DNA of 64,000 nucleotides from an uncultured Serinicoccus sp. (GTDB lineage: Bacteria; Actinomycetota; Actinomycetes; Actinomycetales; Dermatophilaceae), in contig NZ_CANKYH010000008.1 in NCBI RefSeq assembly GCF_947487915.1, positions 1 through 64,000 of the forward strand, written 5' to 3'. Positions 44,127 through 53,185 of this stretch are shown piece by piece (position 1 is the first letter of the stretch; every line of letters starts with the position of its first letter). The notes under the pieces are model-generated. The model did not search any database and was not told the origin of the DNA. It worked only from the letters and a program-made list of their open reading frames with translations. A program made the position numbers and the translations under genes.

Positions 44127-45053
44127 TCAGCCGGGCAGCCCGAGGGCCGCGGGGCCCAGGACCTGCCACAGCCGCAGCCCGGCCAGCAGCAGGAGCACGA
44201 CCAGCACGCCGGCCAGCGCCGGCCAGGCGAACGCCCGGCGCCGCACGGCCTGCGGGGACCGGCCGGGCGCTGAGGTCAGGAGCATGAGCCCGCCGATGGC
44301 CGCGCCGGTCACGGCACCGCCGATGTGGGCCTGCCAGGCGATGCCGCCCACGAAGAACGGCAGGGCCAGGTTGATGCCGATCATCACCAGCAGGCCCGTC
44401 GACACCCCGCCCCGGCGCCAGGCCAGCACGATGTAGAGGAACAGCAGCCCGAAGATGGCGCCGGAGGCGCCCACGACGGGGCGGACCCACCCGGGGTCGG
44501 GGGCCGCCAGCACCAGCACCCCCACCGAGCCGCCGACGGCGCAGATGAGGTAGGCCACGGCGAAGCGCGCGCGCCCGAGGGCCTCCTCGAGCACGGGGCC
44601 GACGGCGAAGAGGATGTAGAGGTTGAAGGCGATGTGCAGCAGGCTCTGCGGGGAGTGCACGAAGGCCGAGGTCACGAGCCGCCACGGCTCCGCCCCGGCG
44701 AGCACGCCGACGAACGCCAGCTCCCGGGTCACCGCGGGGTTGGCGAGCTGCGCGACGTACACCACCGCGCACAGCCCCATGAGCGTCCAGGTGACGGTGG
44801 GCCGGCCCTGGCGCACCGGCGCACCGAAGCGGGTGCGGGCGACGGGAGCCGAGCGGGCGCCCTCGGACACGCAGTCCACGCACTGCACCCCCACCGCCGC
44901 GGGGCGCTGGCAGTCAGGGCAGGTCGGGCGCTCGCAGCGCTGGCACCGGATGTAGGACGTCCGGTCGGGGTGCCGTGGGCACACCGGTGGACCGTCCGGC
45001 GCGCCGCCGCCACCGGGCGGCATCCCCGGGGCGTCGGCGGCAGATCCGCTCAC
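44127..45053 (-). CDS. rhomboid-family intramembrane serine protease
   Basis: A 308-residue membrane protein. Residues 25-63 form a Cys/His-rich zinc-binding B-box-like module (CPRHPDRTSYIRCQRCERPTCPDC... with CVDC); then about seven membrane segments with the catalytic Ser in GASGAIFG and catalytic His in WQAHIGG, plus the HIAFNLYIL segment. It cuts other membrane proteins within the bilayer; substrates unknown. It starts with a GTG 15 bases after ppiA ends, so the two are probably cotranscribed, as in many actinobacteria. Confidence 0.92.
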   Translation of the reverse strand: MSGSAADAPGMPPGGGGAPDGPPVCPRHPDRTSYIRCQRCERPTCPDCQRPAAVGVQCVDCVSEGARSAPVARTRFGAPVRQGRPTVTWTLMGLCAVVYVAQLANPAVTRELAFVGVLAGAEPWRLVTSAFVHSPQSLLHIAFNLYILFAVGPVLEEALGRARFAVAYLICAVGGSVGVLVLAAPDPGWVRPVVGASGAIFGLLFLYIVLAWRRGGVSTGLLVMIGINLALPFFVGGIAWQAHIGGAVTGAAIGGLMLLTSAPGRSPQAVRRRAFAWPALAGVLVVLLLLAGLRLWQVLGPAALGLPG

Positions 45054-45068
45054 CGGCTCGTCCGGGGC

Positions 45069-45587
45069 TCAGCCCTCGACGCTGACCCGCTCGATGACGA
45101 CCGGCTCGGCCGGCTTGTCACCGGCACCGGTCGGCACCGCGGCGATCGCGTCGACGACGTCGCGGGAGGCCTGGTCGGACACCTCGCCGAAGATGGTGTG
45201 CTTGCCCTGCAGCCACGGGGTCGGCTCGACGGTGATGAAGAACTGCGAACCGTTGGTGCCCTTGCCCATGCGCTTGCCGGCGTTGGCCATGGCGAGCATG
45301 TAGGGCTGGGTGAAGGTGTGGTCGGGGCTGATCTCGTCGTCGAAGGTGAAGCCCGGGCCGCCGAAGCCCTCGCCCATCGGGCAACCACCCTGGATCATGA
45401 AGCCCGGGATGATGCGGTGGAAGGACAGTCCGTCGTAGAACGGCTGCGGGTTGCTCCGGCCGGCGTCGTCGGAGTACTCCTTCTCCCCTGTGGCGAGGCC
45501 CGTGAAGTTGGCGACCGTCTTGGGGGCCGCGTGCTCGAAGAGCACCAGTGCGATGTCGCCGTGGTTGGTGTGAAGCGTGACGTTCAT
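45069..45587 (-). CDS. ppiA: peptidyl-prolyl cis-trans isomerase (cyclophilin)
   Basis: A 172-residue cytoplasmic cyclophilin that speeds proline isomerisation during protein folding. Core motifs are intact: FHRIIPGFMIQGG with the catalytic Arg, MANAGKRMGKGTNGSQFFIT, and the Trp in PWLQGKHTIFGEV. The ATG at 45587 follows the usual family N-terminus (NVTLHTNHGDI). It is upstream of the rhomboid gene. Confidence 0.94.
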   Translation of the reverse strand: MNVTLHTNHGDIALVLFEHAAPKTVANFTGLATGEKEYSDDAGRSNPQPFYDGLSFHRIIPGFMIQGGCPMGEGFGGPGFTFDDEISPDHTFTQPYMLAMANAGKRMGKGTNGSQFFITVEPTPWLQGKHTIFGEVSDQASRDVVDAIAAVPTGAGDKPAEPVVIERVSVEG

Positions 45588-45696
45588 GACCCCAGTTTCG
45601 CACGGTGCTCCGAGCCCGCGTGCCTGGCGGGTGAGGTGGAGTTCGGGGGCGGGACAGGGCAGGATGGGCCCAGACCGACAACAGGAGGGACAGCAC

Positions 45697-47214
45697 GTGT
45701 TCTTCAAGACCGATGCCGAGCGGGCCGCGACCCAGGCCAGCCGCGCCCGGCAGGATGCCTCCGAGGCCGGTGCGAGCGCCGCGTCCGGCGCCCGCAACCT
45801 GGGTGCCGCCTTCCTGGCGACCCTCGCCGAGGTGACCGCCCCGCAGGACGACACGTCCGGGCGCAAGCACGCCCAGAAGGCCCGCGCCAAGGCGCTCAAG
45901 GCCGCCCAGCAGGACCGCGAGTCGGCCGCCAAGGCGGCAGGCAAGGCACGTGAGGCCGCCGGGCAGGCGCGCCAGCACAGCCGGTCGGCCCTCGAGAAGC
46001 AGAGCAAGAAGGCCGGCGGCACGGCTGCGGCCGTGGGTGCCGTCACGGCCGATCGCGCCTCGCGCCTCGCCGACGACCTGCGTAGCCACAGCGAGGAGGC
46101 GGCCAAGAGCGCCCACGGGCACGGGACGAAGGCCGCCAAGAACGCCCGCAAGCAGGGCAAGAAGGCCGCCAAGAACGCCCACCAGCAGGGCAGGCAGACC
46201 GCCAAGAACGCTCGCAAGCAGAGCAAGCGGGCGGTGAAGGGGGCGCGCCACCAGGGCGATGTCCTGCGCGAGCAGGGGCTCCACGCCGTGGACGTGCTGC
46301 GCGACCGCTCGGCCGCCGCCCTGGACCACGCCGGCCCCGTCGGCGAGGCCGCTGTCGCCCGCGCGGGCGCGGGCGCTGCTGCGCTCGCCGGCCTGGCGGC
46401 TGCCACCCGGGACCGCGCGGTCGCCGGGATGGACCACGGCATCGACGTCGCCGTGCCGCGCGCCCAGGAGGGCGTCGCCGGCGTCGCCCCCGCGGTGGAC
46501 CACGTCCGCGACCTCATCAACGACGAGCTGCTCCCGAAGATCCAGCAGATGCTCGCGGACATGCAGGTCGGCAAGGACCGCCTGCTGGCGCAGGACGAGG
46601 GCGTGGTGGCCGCAGTGACCGGGGCGCCCAAGCCCAAGAAGCGCCGGGGCGGGGCCCTCATCACGCTGGGCCTGCTCGCCGCCGCCGGCGCCGGCCTCGC
46701 CTGGTGGCTCGCCCAGCAGCAGCAGCCCGCCGCCGACCCGTGGGCCGCCAAGGAGACGCGCGACCCGTGGGCCGCGAGCACCTCGACCACCACCTCCTCC
46801 TCGGCGGCCGCCGCTCCCGCGGCGACCGGCGCAGCGACGGCGGGTGCGGTCGGGTCCACCCCAGAGAAGGAGACGACCATGAGCAACGACGCTCAGGAGA
46901 CCCAGGCCGACCACCCGGTGGCCGACGACGGCATCGGCGAGGACCGGGGCCAGGTCGCAGACCAGCACGGCGACAGTGCCGCCGGGAGCTCGGACGCGGA
47001 CGTGGCAGCGCCGTCGCTCAACGACGACGGCTCGCCGAAGATGCTCGACACCGAGCAGATCGACGAGCTCGGCAGCGACCAGGCCGCCCCCGTCGAGGAG
47101 CAGGGTGAGGGCGAGGCCCCCGTCGAGGAGATCCGCGCCGCCCAGGCCCGCCAGGAGGAGTCCCTGCCGCACGCCGCCGACGGTGACGGCGACGACAACC
47201 CCAGCCGGGTCTGA
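45697..47214 (+). CDS. Ala/Lys-rich membrane protein with histone H1-like repeats
   Basis: A 505-residue low-complexity protein of no family I recognise. Residues 1-140 are Ala/Lys/Arg/Gln helical; about 144-188 hold four basic repeats of the KAAKNARKQGK type, like the C-terminal tails of bacterial histone H1-like proteins. Residues 195-300 are helical; KPKKRRGG precedes one membrane segment (ALITLGLLAAAGAGLAWWLA, about 318-337), and the C-terminal ~150 residues are acidic (Glu/Asp/Gln). The sign change across the membrane segment suggests a basic, perhaps DNA- or polyanion-binding cytoplasmic half. The GTG at 45697 has AGGAGGGA upstream. Confidence 0.75.
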   Translation: MFFKTDAERAATQASRARQDASEAGASAASGARNLGAAFLATLAEVTAPQDDTSGRKHAQKARAKALKAAQQDRESAAKAAGKAREAAGQARQHSRSALEKQSKKAGGTAAAVGAVTADRASRLADDLRSHSEEAAKSAHGHGTKAAKNARKQGKKAAKNAHQQGRQTAKNARKQSKRAVKGARHQGDVLREQGLHAVDVLRDRSAAALDHAGPVGEAAVARAGAGAAALAGLAAATRDRAVAGMDHGIDVAVPRAQEGVAGVAPAVDHVRDLINDELLPKIQQMLADMQVGKDRLLAQDEGVVAAVTGAPKPKKRRGGALITLGLLAAAGAGLAWWLAQQQQPAADPWAAKETRDPWAASTSTTTSSSAAAAPAATGAATAGAVGSTPEKETTMSNDAQETQADHPVADDGIGEDRGQVADQHGDSAAGSSDADVAAPSLNDDGSPKMLDTEQIDELGSDQAAPVEEQGEGEAPVEEIRAAQARQEESLPHAADGDGDDNPSRV

Positions 47215-47252
47215 CCGACCGGGTCTGAGGCCACCGGGCCACACCGGCCAGC

Positions 47253-47285
47253 ACGAGGCGTCCACCACCGCGGTGGGCGCCTCGT
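47253..47285 (+). terminator. strong hairpin terminator
   Basis: ACGAGGCG-T-CCACC (47253-47266) pairs with GGTGG-G-CGCCTCGT (47272-47285): 14 bp with one G-T pair and a 5-nt loop, 38 bases past the stop at 47214. Confidence 0.8.
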
Positions 47286-47392
47286 CGCATGTCCGGCGAC
47301 ACACCCTCCACCTCCCCGACCTGCGGCGACGGCGCGCCTAGATTGGGCGGCAGCGGTTCCCGGGTCGGTCGACGAAGGAGGTGGGACGGCAG

Positions 47393-49588
47393 ATGTCTCT
47401 GCCCGCCTCGTCCCCGACCCCCACGGAGGACCGCGCCCCGGCCCCCGGCGGTGAGCGGGCCCTCGTCGACCCCGGCGAGCACCGCACCCGCGCGTCGCTG
47501 CCCCCGCGCCACAGCGCAGCACCTGGTGCCGTCCCCGGGGCCGCCCCCACCCGGCGACCGCGTCGCGGAGGTCGCGGTCCCCGCGACGTCGACCCGCGAC
47601 CCGGCCACATCCCGGGCCTGGACGGTCTGCGGGCCATCGCGATCCTCGCGGTCCTGACCTTCCACTTCGTCCCGACGGTCCTGCCCGGCGGGTTCCTGGG
47701 CGTCGACGTCTTCTTCGTCGTCAGCGGCTTCCTCATCACCACCCTGCTGCTGCGCGAGGTCGACCACCGCGGACGGGTCGACCTGCCCACCTTCTGGCGA
47801 CGACGCGCGCGTCGGCTGCTGCCCCCGCTGGCCGTGGTCGTGCTGGTCAGCGTCGCCACCGCCCGGCTGGTCGGCGGCGACCTGCTCGTCGGCATCGGTC
47901 GGCAGACCCTCGGTGCCCTCACCTTCACCAGCAACTGGCTGGAGATCGCGGTCGGCGCGAGCTACTTCCACAGCACCAGCCCCATCCTCTTCGTCAACTT
48001 CTGGAGCCTGGCGGTCGAGGAGCAGTTCTACCTCCTGTGGCCGCTGGCGCTGGTCGTCCTGCTCGCGCTCGCCCCCACCACCCGGCACCGGGTGGCAGCC
48101 GTCGCGCTGCTCGGGCTCGCCTCGACCGTGCTCATGGCCACCCTCGTCACCACCGGCGCGGACGCCACCCGCGTCTACTACGGCACCGACACCCACCTCA
48201 TGGGGCTCATGGGCGGGGCGGCGCTGGCGCTCGCCTGGGCCGACCCCGGGCACCGGGCCGGCCTGCGCACCCGCACCTGGCGACGGGCCCGTGGTCCCGC
48301 CGTCATCGGGGCACTGCTGGTCCTGGGAGGCCTCATGCGCTGGTCCGGGGAGGACTCGGCGCTCACCTTCCGCGGTGGCATCGCCCTCGCGTCGGTCGCG
48401 ACCGTCGTGCTCATCGCCGGCCTGCTCGAGGCCGACTCGCCGTGGCGGAGGGTCATGTCGCTGCGGCCGCTGGCCTGGCTGGGGCAGCGCTCCTACGGCA
48501 TCTACCTCTGGCACTGGCCGGTGCTCGTCATCGCCGGGGCGCTCGTCCCGTATGCCGTCGGCACCGCCCGCGGCACCGCTGTCCTGCTCAGCGCCCTGGT
48601 CATCACCCTGGTCCTGGCCGAGCTGTCCTGGCGACTGCTCGAGGTGCCGGTCCGCCGGCGGGGCATCCGGGCCAGCATCCGGGCCGCCGGCGGCTGGTTC
48701 ACCCAGGGGTGGCACCGCAGCAAGCGCCCGCGCATCGTCGCGGCGGGCCTGGTGCTCCTGCTCCTGGCTACCGTCATCGCCCTCGTGACCGCCCCCGAGA
48801 AGTCCGCGACCCAACGACAGATCGAGCAGTCGCAGACCCGCATCGACAATGGCGCGCCGGCCCCCGCCTCGACCCAGGAGGGCCCGGCCGAGGCCGTGCG
48901 CCGGGGCACCGGGCTCGGCGCGACCCTCGGCGCGACTGCCGAGGAACCTGACGGGGCGGCTGCGCAGGACGGGGCGAGCGAGGAGGACGAGTCGGCCGGC
49001 GAGGGCGAGGAGGGCGCCGCCGAGGCGGAGGACGCACCGTCCCCCGGTGAGGTGGACGTCAACGGCAGCACCTTCCGCGAGGACACCGACGGGCTGCTGG
49101 TGCCCCCCGGGTCCGACCTCACCGCCATCGGCGACTCCCTCGTCGTCACCAGCGCCGACGGCCTGACCTACCGCTTCCCCGACATCGCCTTCGTCGCCGA
49201 GTCCAACCGCCAGTGGGGCGACGCGACGCAACGCGTGGACGAGGCCCTCGAGGCCGGGACCGTGCGCGACAACGTCGTCCTCCACCTCGGCACCAACGCC
49301 GGCGTCGACGAGGAGGCGCTGCGGGCGGTGCTGGACGCGCTCGGACCGGAGCGCAACGTCGTGGTCATGGACCTCTACGTCCAGGCGTCCTTCACCGAGT
49401 CCTCCAACGAGACCCTGCGCGAGGTCGCCGCGGACTACCCCCACACCGTCGTCGGGGAGTGGAACGCCACGATCAGCCAGCAGCCGGAGACGCTGCAGAG
49501 CGACAACGTCCACCCCGACATCGACGGGATGCACGTCTACGCCGAGGTCGTCGCCCGCGCCTTCGACGAGCTCGCCCGCCGCGGCTGA
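47393..49588 (+). CDS. membrane acyltransferase with C-terminal SGNH domain (OafA/OatA-like)
   Basis: A 731-residue protein. After a ~70-residue Pro/Arg-rich cytoplasmic N-terminus, an acyltransferase-3 domain runs through ten or so membrane segments (HIPGLDGLRAIAILAVLTFHF, GGFLGVDVFFVVSGFLIT, FWSLAVEEQFYLLWPLAL, YGIYLWHWPVL). A variable acidic linker and an external SGNH domain follow, with TAIGDSLV (nucleophile Ser), HLGTNAG and DNVHPD (catalytic Asp/His). The pair of domains moves acyl groups across the membrane onto a surface polymer, as OatA does on peptidoglycan. The ATG at 47393 follows AGGAGG; TAGATT at 47339 may be the -10. Confidence 0.88.
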   Translation: MSLPASSPTPTEDRAPAPGGERALVDPGEHRTRASLPPRHSAAPGAVPGAAPTRRPRRGGRGPRDVDPRPGHIPGLDGLRAIAILAVLTFHFVPTVLPGGFLGVDVFFVVSGFLITTLLLREVDHRGRVDLPTFWRRRARRLLPPLAVVVLVSVATARLVGGDLLVGIGRQTLGALTFTSNWLEIAVGASYFHSTSPILFVNFWSLAVEEQFYLLWPLALVVLLALAPTTRHRVAAVALLGLASTVLMATLVTTGADATRVYYGTDTHLMGLMGGAALALAWADPGHRAGLRTRTWRRARGPAVIGALLVLGGLMRWSGEDSALTFRGGIALASVATVVLIAGLLEADSPWRRVMSLRPLAWLGQRSYGIYLWHWPVLVIAGALVPYAVGTARGTAVLLSALVITLVLAELSWRLLEVPVRRRGIRASIRAAGGWFTQGWHRSKRPRIVAAGLVLLLLATVIALVTAPEKSATQRQIEQSQTRIDNGAPAPASTQEGPAEAVRRGTGLGATLGATAEEPDGAAAQDGASEEDESAGEGEEGAAEAEDAPSPGEVDVNGSTFREDTDGLLVPPGSDLTAIGDSLVVTSADGLTYRFPDIAFVAESNRQWGDATQRVDEALEAGTVRDNVVLHLGTNAGVDEEALRAVLDALGPERNVVVMDLYVQASFTESSNETLREVAADYPHTVVGEWNATISQQPETLQSDNVHPDIDGMHVYAEVVARAFDELARRG

Positions 49589-49669
49589 GCCCGCCGCCCC
49601 GGCGCGGCCCCGCGCGTCGTGCCCGGTCAGCACTCCCGCCCGCCGCCCGGATGTGGCAGGCTCAGGGGC

Positions 49670-50887
49670 GTGAACATCGTCCTCGTGGAGCCGCACTTCC
49701 CGAAGAACCAGCGCGAGTTCGCCCGGGCCCTGGCGGAGGCCGGCGCCAACGTCATCGGCATCGGCGAGACCCCGCTGGACTACCTGGACGACCAGCTGAC
49801 GTCCTGGATGGTCCACTACGAGCAGGTCGGGTCGGTGACCGACCGGGCCCAGATGACCGAGGCCGTGCGCCGTGTCCAGGGCATGGTGTGGGTGGACCGG
49901 ATGGAGTCGACCATCGAGTCCCACCAGATGGTGGCCGCCCAGGTCCGCGAGGACCTCGGCATACCCGGCACCTCGGTGCGCACCACCTGGCTGTGCCGCG
50001 ACAAGCCCTCGATGAAGGAGGCGCTGCGCGCGGCCGGCGTGCCGACCGCGCGGTCCACCGGGGCCGACGACGCCGGGCAGGTGTGGGACTTCGCCGCCGC
50101 CGTCGGCTACCCGCTCATCCTCAAGCCGCGGGACGCCGCGGGCGCCGCGGACACGGTGCGCGTGGGCTCCGACACCGAGCTCTCCGCGGCGCTGGGGCGC
50201 ATGGGCCGCTACTCCTCGATCGCGGTCGAGGAGTTCATCGAGGGGCACGAAGGGTTCTACGACACCGTCTCCGTCGACGGCCGCATCGAGCTCGACTTCG
50301 CCTCCCACTACTTCCCCGGGGTGCTGGAAGGTATGCGATCGCGGTGGATCTCTCCGCAGTTCGTCGCGACCAACCGCATCGACGACGGCGGGCTCTACGA
50401 CGAGATCCGCACCATGGGCCACCGGGTCAACGAGGCGCTCGGGATCGGCACGTCCGCGACCCACATGGAGTGGTTCCACGGGCCGCGCGGGCTCATCTTC
50501 TCCGAGATCGGCTGCCGCCCGCCCGGGGTCGGTTGCTGGGACCTCTACTGCGCGGCCAACGACATGGACGTGTATGCCGCATGGGCCCAGTCCGTCGTCC
50601 ACGGCGAGGTGCGCGAGCGTCCCAGCCGCAGCCACAGCGCGGGCATCGTCGCGCTGCGCCCGGACCGGGACGGTGTCATCAGCGGCTACAGCGGGCTGGA
50701 GGACGTCGAGAACCGCTACGGCCGGTGGATCATCGACGCGCACGTCCCGGTCGCGGGCACCGGCACCCAGCCGGTCGAGGCCGGCTTCATGGCCAACGCG
50801 TGGATCCGGATGCGGCACCCGGACTTCGACGTGCTCCGGGACATGCTCGACGACGTGGGCCGCACGGTGCATGTGTATGCCCGCTGA
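49670..50887 (+). CDS. ATP-grasp ligase
   Basis: A 405-residue cytoplasmic ATP-grasp enzyme, expected to activate a carboxylate as acyl-phosphate and join it to an amine or thiol. Visible are the pre-ATP-grasp N-terminal domain (NIVLVEPHFPKNQREFARALAEAGANVIGIGE), the ATP-binding LILKPRDAAGAADTVRV (Lys), VEEFIEGHEGFYDTVS, and the metal-binding MEWFHGPRGLIFSEIGCRPPG. The substrate cannot be told from sequence. The start is a GTG at 49670 with a -10-like CAGGCT 7 bases before it. First of three overlapping genes, with an S51-like protein and a Fes-like esterase. Confidence 0.85.
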   Translation: MNIVLVEPHFPKNQREFARALAEAGANVIGIGETPLDYLDDQLTSWMVHYEQVGSVTDRAQMTEAVRRVQGMVWVDRMESTIESHQMVAAQVREDLGIPGTSVRTTWLCRDKPSMKEALRAAGVPTARSTGADDAGQVWDFAAAVGYPLILKPRDAAGAADTVRVGSDTELSAALGRMGRYSSIAVEEFIEGHEGFYDTVSVDGRIELDFASHYFPGVLEGMRSRWISPQFVATNRIDDGGLYDEIRTMGHRVNEALGIGTSATHMEWFHGPRGLIFSEIGCRPPGVGCWDLYCAANDMDVYAAWAQSVVHGEVRERPSRSHSAGIVALRPDRDGVISGYSGLEDVENRYGRWIIDAHVPVAGTGTQPVEAGFMANAWIRMRHPDFDVLRDMLDDVGRTVHVYAR

Positions 50888-51965
50888 GGGCTCCGCCGAC
50901 GGCGACGGCCACGGTGCGACCGACCACCGGATCACCCTGCTGGGCCCCCAGCGCGACCCCGTCGTCGACGAGGTGATGCGCTCCCTCGGGCTCGAGGGTG
51001 CCCGCGTGGCGACCATCACCGCCGGGTGGCGCGACCGCGAGCGCGACGACACGGTGCTCGTCGAGCAGCTCGGCGGCCGGTGCGTCAACCTCGGTCTGTG
51101 GCAGCGCATGCAGCAGATCTGGGACGAGGACCCCCAGCTGGAGCACGCCGACCGGCAGCGCCGGCAGGTCCTCACCGAGATGCAGGAGCTCTACCTCATC
51201 GGGCTCCAGAAGGCGGTCGAGGCCTGCACGCGGATCCGGGGCCACCATCCGCGCGACGCCCGGGTGCACCGGATGGCCGTGGAGGACGTCCTCGAGATCA
51301 TCCGCGAGCTGGACGAGCGGCACGTCCAGCGGGTCGCGGAGGTGAACGACGAGTTCTTCGCGACCCACGAGCCGCAGCACCGGGACCCCGTCGTGCGGGG
51401 CCGGCACGAGGTAGGCCGCCTCGTCGGCGAGTGCGAGGCCGTCGTCATCGCCGGCGGGCACGTCGGCGTGCTCCTCGGCACCCTGCACATGTTCAACCTC
51501 GCCCCGGTGCTGGCCACCGCCGTGCCGGACCCGCGCGAGCCCGGGGGGGTCCACGCCCGCGTCGACCGCCCGGTCCTCGCCTGGGGTGCCGGCGCGATGG
51601 CGATCACCGAGCGGGTCGTGCTGTTCTACGACGACTCGGTCGTGGCCCCCGGGGTGGCCGAGGTGCTCATGGACGGGCTCGGCCTGACCCGCGGCCTGGT
51701 CGCGCTGCCCTCCGCCACCGACCGGCTCGACATCAAGGACCCGGACCGCATGCGCACCCTCACCCACCGGTGCCAGCCGAGGGTGGCGCTGCCCCTGGAC
51801 CCCGGTGACCGGGTCACGCTCACCGCGGACGGCCGGGTGCCCGAGGGCACCCGGGTCTTCGGGCCGGACGGCACGGCGACGAGGTATGCCGCGCCCGTCG
51901 CCGTCGCGTCCACCGCCGGCCCCTCCGCCGGCCCCTCCACCACCCCCGGGGAGGAGGACGCGTGA
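50877..51965 (+). CDS. peptidase S51/cyanophycinase-like protein lacking the nucleophile
   Basis: About 362 residues resembling type 1 glutamine-amidotransferase-like peptidases (dipeptidase E/cyanophycinase, family S51): ITLLGPQRDPVVDEVMRSLG, AVVIAGGHVGVLLGTLHMF and VLAWGAGAMAITERVVLFYDD. In S51 enzymes the last block is the nucleophile elbow GxSAG; here Ser is replaced by Gly (WGAGAM), so the protein is either not a hydrolase or uses another chemistry. A long helical insert (about 60-150) is unusual. Start ATG 50877 or 50871, both overlapping the ATP-grasp stop; its stop overlaps the esterase GTG by 4 bases. Ser/Gly change seen directly; role unknown. Confidence 0.75.
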   Translation: MPAEGSADGDGHGATDHRITLLGPQRDPVVDEVMRSLGLEGARVATITAGWRDRERDDTVLVEQLGGRCVNLGLWQRMQQIWDEDPQLEHADRQRRQVLTEMQELYLIGLQKAVEACTRIRGHHPRDARVHRMAVEDVLEIIRELDERHVQRVAEVNDEFFATHEPQHRDPVVRGRHEVGRLVGECEAVVIAGGHVGVLLGTLHMFNLAPVLATAVPDPREPGGVHARVDRPVLAWGAGAMAITERVVLFYDDSVVAPGVAEVLMDGLGLTRGLVALPSATDRLDIKDPDRMRTLTHRCQPRVALPLDPGDRVTLTADGRVPEGTRVFGPDGTATRYAAPVAVASTAGPSAGPSTTPGEEDA

Positions 51966-53152
51966 GCCAGCAGACGGCATACCCCCTGCCCCCCCGGCAC
52001 AAGGGCAAGCTCGCGATCAACGCGCTGCGCGCCCGCCGGCTGGACGAGCAGGTGATCGACAGGTTCCTGGCGGAGCGCGAGGTGCCGATCGTGGAGGGTC
52101 CGAAGTGCACCTTCCTCTACCGCGGCCAGGCCGACGGCGTCGCCGTCCGGCACCGCATCGTCAACCAGCCGCAGCACGTGCCGATGAAGCGGCTGGAGGT
52201 GCCCGAGGGCACCACCCCGCTCTGGTACGTCACCATCGAGCTGCCGGCGGCGTCGCGGGTGGAGTACCAGATCGAGGTCCGCCAGGGCGAGGCCGTGGAG
52301 ACCTTCAACGACCCGCTCAACCCGCACGTGGCGCACAGCCCCGTCGGGTCCTCGAGCGTCTGCCAGGCCGCCGGCTACCAGACCCCGGAGTGGGTCACCC
52401 CGCAGCCGGACGCCCGGCCCGGCGAGCTCGTCGCCCTCACCGTCCAGAGCAAGGCGCTGCGTCGAGCGACCCACCCCCGGGTCTACCTGCCGGCACGGTT
52501 CCGCCGCAGCAGCCGCTACCCGCTCCTCGTCGTGCACGACGGCGACGACTACCTCGACTACGCCGCCATGCGCACGGTGCTCGACAACCTCATCCACGAC
52601 CTGGACATAGCCGAGACCATCGTGGTCTTCACCAACCCCGGGGACCGGCTGCGCGAGTACCCCAACTCCGCCCCGCACGCCCGCCACCTCACCACCGAGC
52701 TGCTGCCGGCCCTGGAGGAGCAGCTGCCGCTCATCCGGCGCTCGGACGCCCGCTGCCTCATGGGTGCCAGCTTCGGTGCGGTCGCCTCGCTGTCCACCGC
52801 CGCCCGCAACCCCGGCGTCTGGGACAACCTCTTCCTGCAGTCCGGGTCCTTCGTCTTCACCGACATCGGCTCCGACCACGGCGGCGGGCCGGCCTTCGAC
52901 CCCGTGGTGACGTTCATGAACCGCTACCGCGAGCGCCCACGTCGGGTGGCCGCGCGGATGTTCATCACCTGTGGCGTCTACGAGCCGCTCATCGTGCCGA
53001 ACCGCTCGATGGTGCCGGTCTTCGAGTCCACCGGGGCCCGGGTGCAGTACGTCGAGTCGCGGGACGGCCACTCCTGGGAGAACTGGCGGGACCGGCTGCG
53101 CGACGGCTTGTCGTGGATCTTCCCGGGCCCGCAGAAGCTTGTCTACGAATAA
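51962..53152 (+). CDS. Fes-like alpha/beta-hydrolase esterase
   Basis: A 396-residue enzyme of the enterochelin-esterase-like group, without signal peptide. The N-terminal ~150 residues form the Ig-like domain common in this group (LYRGQADGVAVRHRIV, RVEYQIEVRQGE). The hydrolase domain shows YPLLVVHDGDDYLDYAAM, the nucleophile elbow CLMGASFGAVAS and the C-terminal His in ESRDGHSWENWRDRL. It could cleave an ester of the product made by the ATP-grasp ligase, or load it elsewhere. Start GTG 51962 overlaps the preceding stop (GTGA), so all three genes are translationally coupled. Unlike true Fes genes it has no siderophore neighbours or iron box. Confidence 0.85.
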   Translation: MSQQTAYPLPPRHKGKLAINALRARRLDEQVIDRFLAEREVPIVEGPKCTFLYRGQADGVAVRHRIVNQPQHVPMKRLEVPEGTTPLWYVTIELPAASRVEYQIEVRQGEAVETFNDPLNPHVAHSPVGSSSVCQAAGYQTPEWVTPQPDARPGELVALTVQSKALRRATHPRVYLPARFRRSSRYPLLVVHDGDDYLDYAAMRTVLDNLIHDLDIAETIVVFTNPGDRLREYPNSAPHARHLTTELLPALEEQLPLIRRSDARCLMGASFGAVASLSTAARNPGVWDNLFLQSGSFVFTDIGSDHGGGPAFDPVVTFMNRYRERPRRVAARMFITCGVYEPLIVPNRSMVPVFESTGARVQYVESRDGHSWENWRDRLRDGLSWIFPGPQKLVYE

Positions 53153-53185
53153 ATCGATACATGAGAAGAAAGACGAAGGTTCGCT

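Noticed and set aside
45250..46610. Lys/Ala repeat region considered as a tandem DNA repeat or mobile element
   Set aside because: The repetition is at protein level with varied codons inside one open frame; no direct DNA repeats or insertion ends flank it.
47018..51175. Minus-strand frame of about 1385 codons across 4 kb
   Set aside because: It spans several plus-strand genes with clear motifs, has no recognisable domain of its own, and has antisense-type composition.
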